Source: Nemertoderma westbladi (Eukaryota; Xenacoelomorpha; Nemertodermatida; Nemertodermatidae). Taken from it: a DNA stretch of 64,000 bases. Under the pieces are notes generated by a model. That model had not been told where the DNA came from, ran no database searches, and saw only the letters and a program-made list of their open reading frames with translations. Location: NCBI GenBank assembly GCA_032718475.1, contig JAUCBJ010003298.1:1-64000 (forward strand). The letters run 5' to 3'. How positions within the stretch are numbered: position 1 is the stretch's first letter; each line of letters opens with the position of its first letter. Positions 59,501 to 64,000 of this stretch are shown here, one piece after another. The translations under genes were made by a program, and so were the position numbers.

Positions 59501-61808
59501 CCAATGCTATAGAGGTGTTCGTTCGTTCAACCAATGCTATAGAGTTGTTCGTTCGTTCAACCAATGCTATAGAGTTGTTCGTTCGTTCAACCAATGCTAT
59601 AGAGTTGTTCGTTCGTTCAACCAATGCTATAGAGTTGTTCGTTCGTTCAACCAATGCTATAGAGGTGTTCGTTCGTTCAACCAATGCTATAGAGGTGTTC
59701 GTTCGTTCAACCAATGCTATAGAGGTGTTCGTTCGTTCAACCAATGCTATAGAGTTGTTCGTTCGTTCAACCAATGCTATAGAGTTGTTCGTTCGTTCAA
59801 CCAATGCTATAGAGGTGTTCGTTCGTTCAACCAATGCTATAGAGTTGTTCGTTCGTTCAACCAATGCTATAGAGGTGTTCGTTCGTTCAACCAATGCTAT
59901 AGAGTTGTTCGTTCGTTCAACCAATGCTATAGAGTTGTTCGTTCGTTCAACCAATGCTATAGAGTTGTTCGTTCGTTCAACCAATGCTATAGAGTTGTTC
60001 GTTCGTTCAACCAATGCTATAGAGTTGTTCGTTCGTTCAACCAATGCTATAGAGTTGTTCGTTCGTTCAACCAATGCTATAGAGTTGTTCGTTCGTTCAA
60101 CCAATGCTATAGAGTTGTTCGTTCGTTCAACCAATGCTATAGAGTTGTTCGTTCGTTCAACCAATGCTATAGAGTTGTTCGTTCGTTCAACCAATGCTAT
60201 AGAGTTGTTCGTTCGTTCAACCAATGCTATAGAGTTGTTCGTTCGTTCAACCAATGCTATAGAGTTGTTCGTTCGTTCAACCAATGCTATAGAGGTGTTC
60301 GTTCGTTCAACCAATGCTATATAGGTGTTCGTTCGTTCAACCAATGCTATATAGGTGTTCGTTCAACCAATGCTATATATGTGTTCGTTCAACCAATGCT
60401 ATAGAGGTGTTCGTTCGTTCAACCAATGCTATAGAGTTGTTCGTTCGTTCAACCAATGCTATAGAGGTGTTCGTTCGTTCAACCAATGCTATAGAGTTGT
60501 TCGTTCGTTCAACCAATGCTATAGAGTTGTTCGTTCGTTCAACCAATGCTATAGAGTTGTTCGTTCGTTCAACCAATGCTATATAGGTGTTCGTTCAACC
60601 AATGCTATATATGTGTTCGTTCAACCAATGCTATAGAGGTGTTCGTTCAACCAATGTTATAGAGGTGTTCGTTCAACCAATGCTATAGAGGTGTTCGTTC
60701 GTTCAACCAATGCTATAGAGGTGTTCGTTCGTTCAACCAATGCTATAGAGTTGTTCGTTCGTTCAACCAATGCTATAGAGTTGTTCGTTCGTTCAACCAA
60801 TGCTATAGAGTTGTTCGTTCGTTCAACCAATGCTATAGAGGTGTTCGTTCGTTCAACCAATGCTATAGAGGTGTTCGTTCGTTCAACCAATGTTATAGAG
60901 TTGTTCGTTCGTTCAACCAATGTTATAGAGGTGTTCGTTCGTTCAACCAATGCTATAGAGGTGTTCGTTCGTTCAACCAATGCTATAGAGTTGTTCGTTC
61001 GTTCAACCAATGCTATAGAGTTGTTCGTTCGTTCAACCAATGCTATAGAGTTGTTCGTTCGTTCAACCAATGCTATAGAGGTGTTCGTTCGTTCAACCAA
61101 TGCTATAGAGGTGTTCGTTCGTTCAACCAATGTTATAGAGTTGTTCGTTCGTTCAACCAATGTTATAGAGGTGTTCGTTCGTTCAACCAATGCTATAGAG
61201 GTGTTCGTTCGTTCAACCAATGCTATAGAGTTGTTCGTTCGTTCAACCAATGCTATAGAGTTGTTCGTTCGTTCAACCAATGCTATAGAGTTGTTCGTTC
61301 GTTCAACCAATGCTATAGAGGTGTTCGTTCGTTCAACCAATGTTATAGAGTTGTTCGTTCGTTCAACCAATGCTATAGAGGTGTTCGTTCGTTCAACCAA
61401 TGCTATAGAGGTGTTCGTTCGTTCAACCAATGTTATAGAGTTGTTCGTTCGTTCAACCAATGCTATAGAGTTGTTCGTTCGTTCAACCAATGCTATAGAG
61501 GTGTTCGTTCGTTCAACCAATGCTATAGAGGTGTTCGTTCGTTCAACCAATGCTATAGAGGTGTTCGTTCGTTCAACCAATGCTATAGAGGTGTTCGTTC
61601 GTTCAACCAATGCTATAGAGGTGTTCGTTCGTTCAACCAATGCTATAGAGGTGTTCGTTCGTTCAACCAATGCTATAGAGTTGTTCGTTCGTTCAACCAA
61701 TGCTATAGAGGTGTTCGTTCAACCAATGCTATAGAGGTGTTCGTTCGTTCAACCCATGTTATAGAGGTGTTCGTTCGTTCAACCCATGTTATAGAGGTGT
61801 TCGTTCAA
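41512..61808. repeat. 20.3-kb array of a 30-bp unit
   Basis: The unit consists of GTTCGTTCGTTCAACCAATG followed by CTATAGAG and GT or TT. Length variants lack one GTTC (26 bp), or carry TATATCATATG (33 bp). Others have TATATG, TATAAAG or TGTTC changes. The main alternative is a single G/T site (GAGGTG or GAGTTG). From about 50.69 to 57.0 kb the array is strictly phased 30-mers; the flanks mix lengths. Because 30 is a multiple of three and several frames lack stops, frames of up to 2,154 codons on the plus strand (FVRSTNAIEL/V) and 2,129 on the minus strand (VERTNNSIAL) appear. The unit's low complexity, equal openness on both strands and lack of flanking exons make these non-genes in my judgement. 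Confidence 0.98.
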
Positions 61809-62574
61809 CAAAAATGATAGAATTTGGTTAATTATTTAAATGTTTTTTTATTAATTCAATTTTTAATCATTAAATGCACAAATGTCTCATAAAATGAATA
61901 AATAACATACTTAAAAAAAAATAAAATAAAATGAGTTAAAATTTAAGGTCGCAGAAAGTACTGTACTAGTCCCTAGCTAGAGCCTCTCGGGAGAGGCTGC
62001 TGGAACATGATACGCTAATGAGTTCCCTATCTTTAAATGTTTTAATTAAATTATATACGGGTATTTAAATAGCATGTAGAAACGTATGAAAATGATTTAT
62101 TTAATTTGTTATATTATGATAAGGTTTATTTATATCCCATGCCTTAATTATTCAATTATTAGTCTTAAAACAACTTCATTTATATAAATATAATTTATAG
62201 GTATATTTTTGCACCGTCTCTAGAAGTGTGTCCACCACAGTTAGTTTCATTATTATTTCACGAGATCTAGCCTAGATATTGTAGCATGAGATATCCGCAC
62301 AGTGGCTTTATTTTGTTAGATTTTGTGCGATTTTACTGAATTTATAATTCTATATATTTAGTTCATTTCTATTTGCCATTAAACCATTATTGCTGGTCTA
62401 CGTTTATAATTATTATGTTTTTTGGTGCCACTCATTATATTATTTACTCATAATATAAAGAAAACTGGATCGCATATTATTAATAATATAATATATATAT
62501 AATATATATATAATAAATATATATAATATATAATATAATATAATATAATTATTGATCGAGCTCGGAGATCTGGT
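61809..62574. other. AT-rich region with a TA-rich microsatellite
   Basis: No gene is seen. At about 62478-62552 the sequence is a nearly pure mix of AATAT and TATA repeats. The pair CCTCTCGGGAGAGG near 61983-61996 is a small perfect palindrome. Confidence 0.6.
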
Positions 62575-63125
62575 ATGACCTCATGTTTACCTCTTCAGCA
62601 GTGCCCACTGAATAGTAGTGGTTGGTCATATTATACCATAAAGCTCAGTGTTTGTCATGTGTTGTCTCCAACTTATGTTTAGGGCTGACCATAGAAGTCT
62701 TTGTAGCAAACATCAATTCGTTGTTCAAGTGATTTCTTCAGTGTCCAAGACTCACTCCCGTATAGATACACTTTCCACTGTGTCTGATTATTCCAGGTGG
62801 TATCCATATTTTTGATATTTTTGAGAGATCCACCCATGACTTTGCTTTCCTAACTTCTATGCCTTTTTTGCTGCTCTCTATCCATAATCCATGATCAAAG
62901 GTACTGCAAGTCCTCAACTTTCCTTAGTGGATTATTATCAATTGTTGTCAAGTTTTCATAACATTAAATGTCATGAATTCGGTCTTGGTAGCATTTATAT
63001 GCAATCCAACCTACATATAGTCGCCCTCTCCACTTTATTTAGTAGAAGCTGTGCATCTGCTAGCTTATTAGAGAGCAGGGCGATGTCATCCGCAAAGTCG
63101 GTGTCTGTGACTGTGTCGGTGTCTG
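62575..63125 (-). pseudogene. LINE reverse transcriptase 3' fragment, degraded
   Basis: Read on the minus strand, 63084-63115 gives TDFADDIALLSNKLADAQ (RT motif C). After a frameshift comes VGLHINATKTEFM, then IEVRKAKSWVDLSKISKIW and LYGSESWTLKK. The order and spacing match the C-terminal part of the plus-strand LINE at 1190-4892, which has FADDLG, INSRKTKI, LRIRKGKAWA, RIWKSP and LLYGSPCWAL. Several stops and frame changes are present; it is a dead, 5'-truncated copy of the same broad family. Confidence 0.85.
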
Positions 63126-63651
63126 TCTGTCTGAAACGTGTAGAAAAAACATTGATAAATAAATTTTCATCATATTGAATTTATATACGCTCGTAGACTT
63201 TCCTACGATAGGCCTAATTTTGTAAACAAACATTCCAAATCAATTATTTCAAATCTCACAAGCGCAATGACACATCAACATAAAGACTGCTGAACTTACG
63301 GTGAGAATGTTTTAGTATTACTTTGTAGTTAGTGGAATTCTGGTTGGTAGTGCAGTGGTGAGGTTGAGCAAACATGTAGCTAAAAGTTTTTCTAATTTGA
63401 AATATCAGGTTTCGCTATAGAGCTTTCAGATAGTTGTAATTAGTGGCCACTCTACCTACAGTAGCATTGAATCTTGAATTATTATAAAAAAAAAGTAAAA
63501 CAGTAAAGTTTTCTTCTCCACAAGGTAAACTTTAATAACTCAAAGCGGTATTGCTTTTGTTTTGTAGTTATATTTGTATTCCAAAATTATAACATTACCC
63601 AACGCTGATATTATAACGCGCATTATAACTTTAGAGGAGAACATAGTCACA
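63126..63651. other. AT-rich spacer, no gene seen
   Basis: No exon, RNA gene or long repeat is recognisable here. Confidence 0.5.
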
Positions 63652-64000
63652 TTACAGCACTGTACTTACATTTATTAGCAAAGTAATGTAGACTTTACAG
63701 CACTGCACTTACATTTATTAGCAAAGTAATGTAGACTTTACAGCACTGCACTCACATTTATTAGCAAAGTAATGTACACTTTACAGTACTGCACTTACAT
63801 TTATTAGCAAAGTAATGTAGACTTTACAGCACTGCACTTACATTTATTAGCAAAGTAATGTAGACATTACATCACTGCACTTACATTTATTAGCAAAGTA
63901 ATGTAGACTTTACATCACTGCACTTACATGTATTAGCAAAGTAATGTAGACTTTACAGCACTGCACTTACATTTATTAGCAAAGTAATGTAGACTTTACA
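63652..64000. repeat. 43-bp minisatellite, truncated by the window end
   Basis: About eight units contain CAGCACTGCACTTACATTTA and TTAGCAAAGTAATGTAGAC and recur every 43 bp (for example 63700 and 63743). The array is still running at base 64000, so its true length is unknown. Confidence 0.95.

Noticed and set aside
41512-61808. Pol III B-box array (GTTCAACCA)
   Set aside because: The last required base of the B box does not match and no A box is at a suitable distance, so a Pol III role is not supported.

Overview
The window is eukaryotic (animal) genomic DNA. It has spliced exons with GT/AG borders, two recognisable animal gene families, APE-type non-LTR retrotransposons, and a very large share of tandem repeats: by my reckoning about two thirds of the 64 kb. 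The LINE content, including a 2A-like motif of the kind known from marine-invertebrate LINEs, suggests an invertebrate, possibly a marine one. I cannot name the species or phylum from sequence alone.

Layout. (1) 1-1170: two consecutive exons of a polybromo-1-type BAH domain, in introns that carry a duplicated G-rich block and a (CAAA)n tract. (2) 1190-4892: a frameshifted plus-strand LINE with endonuclease (EN) and reverse transcriptase (RT). (3) 5640-10550: a minus-strand LINE of another family, split by a 1,647-bp terminal-inverted-repeat (TIR) element (6916-8562). (4) 10553-14567: a second, 4-kb TIR element with the same terminal core. It carries two minisatellites around the 5' part of a third LINE with a degenerate 2A-like motif. 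(5) 17849-35014: a NEK6/NEK7-like kinase gene in two coding exons, separated by a 16.1-kb intron. That intron is almost wholly a 22-bp array starting on the splice donor plus a 15.5-kb array of 69/71-bp units. (6) 35469-38755: a 45-bp minisatellite just past the kinase stop codon. (7) 38756-41511: AT-rich DNA with a long inverted repeat and small repeats. (8) 41512-61808: a 20.3-kb array of a 30-bp unit. (9) 61809-64000: AT-rich DNA, a degraded minus-strand LINE fragment, and the start of a 43-bp array running off the window.

The only functional protein-coding material I can support is the polybromo BAH exon pair and the NEK kinase. The very long open frames at 41.5-61.8 kb (up to 2,154 codons, on both strands) come from a stop-free repeat whose period is a multiple of three; I do not call them genes.

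The main discovery-type result concerns the kinase intron. Its 69-bp unit appears to be an amplified piece of a LINE, the segment just downstream of the RT domain. The un-amplified flanking LINE sequence is still present at the array's left edge, and an edge monomer keeps an ancestral-looking TGG codon. Most monomers also carry a perfect TAG|GTAAGT, that is, a strong 5' splice site fused to an AG, resembling a recursive splice site. The gene's own donor is much weaker. A second result is the pair of TA-flanked TIR elements. One demonstrably inserted into an open LINE reading frame, because removing it with one TA restores the frame.
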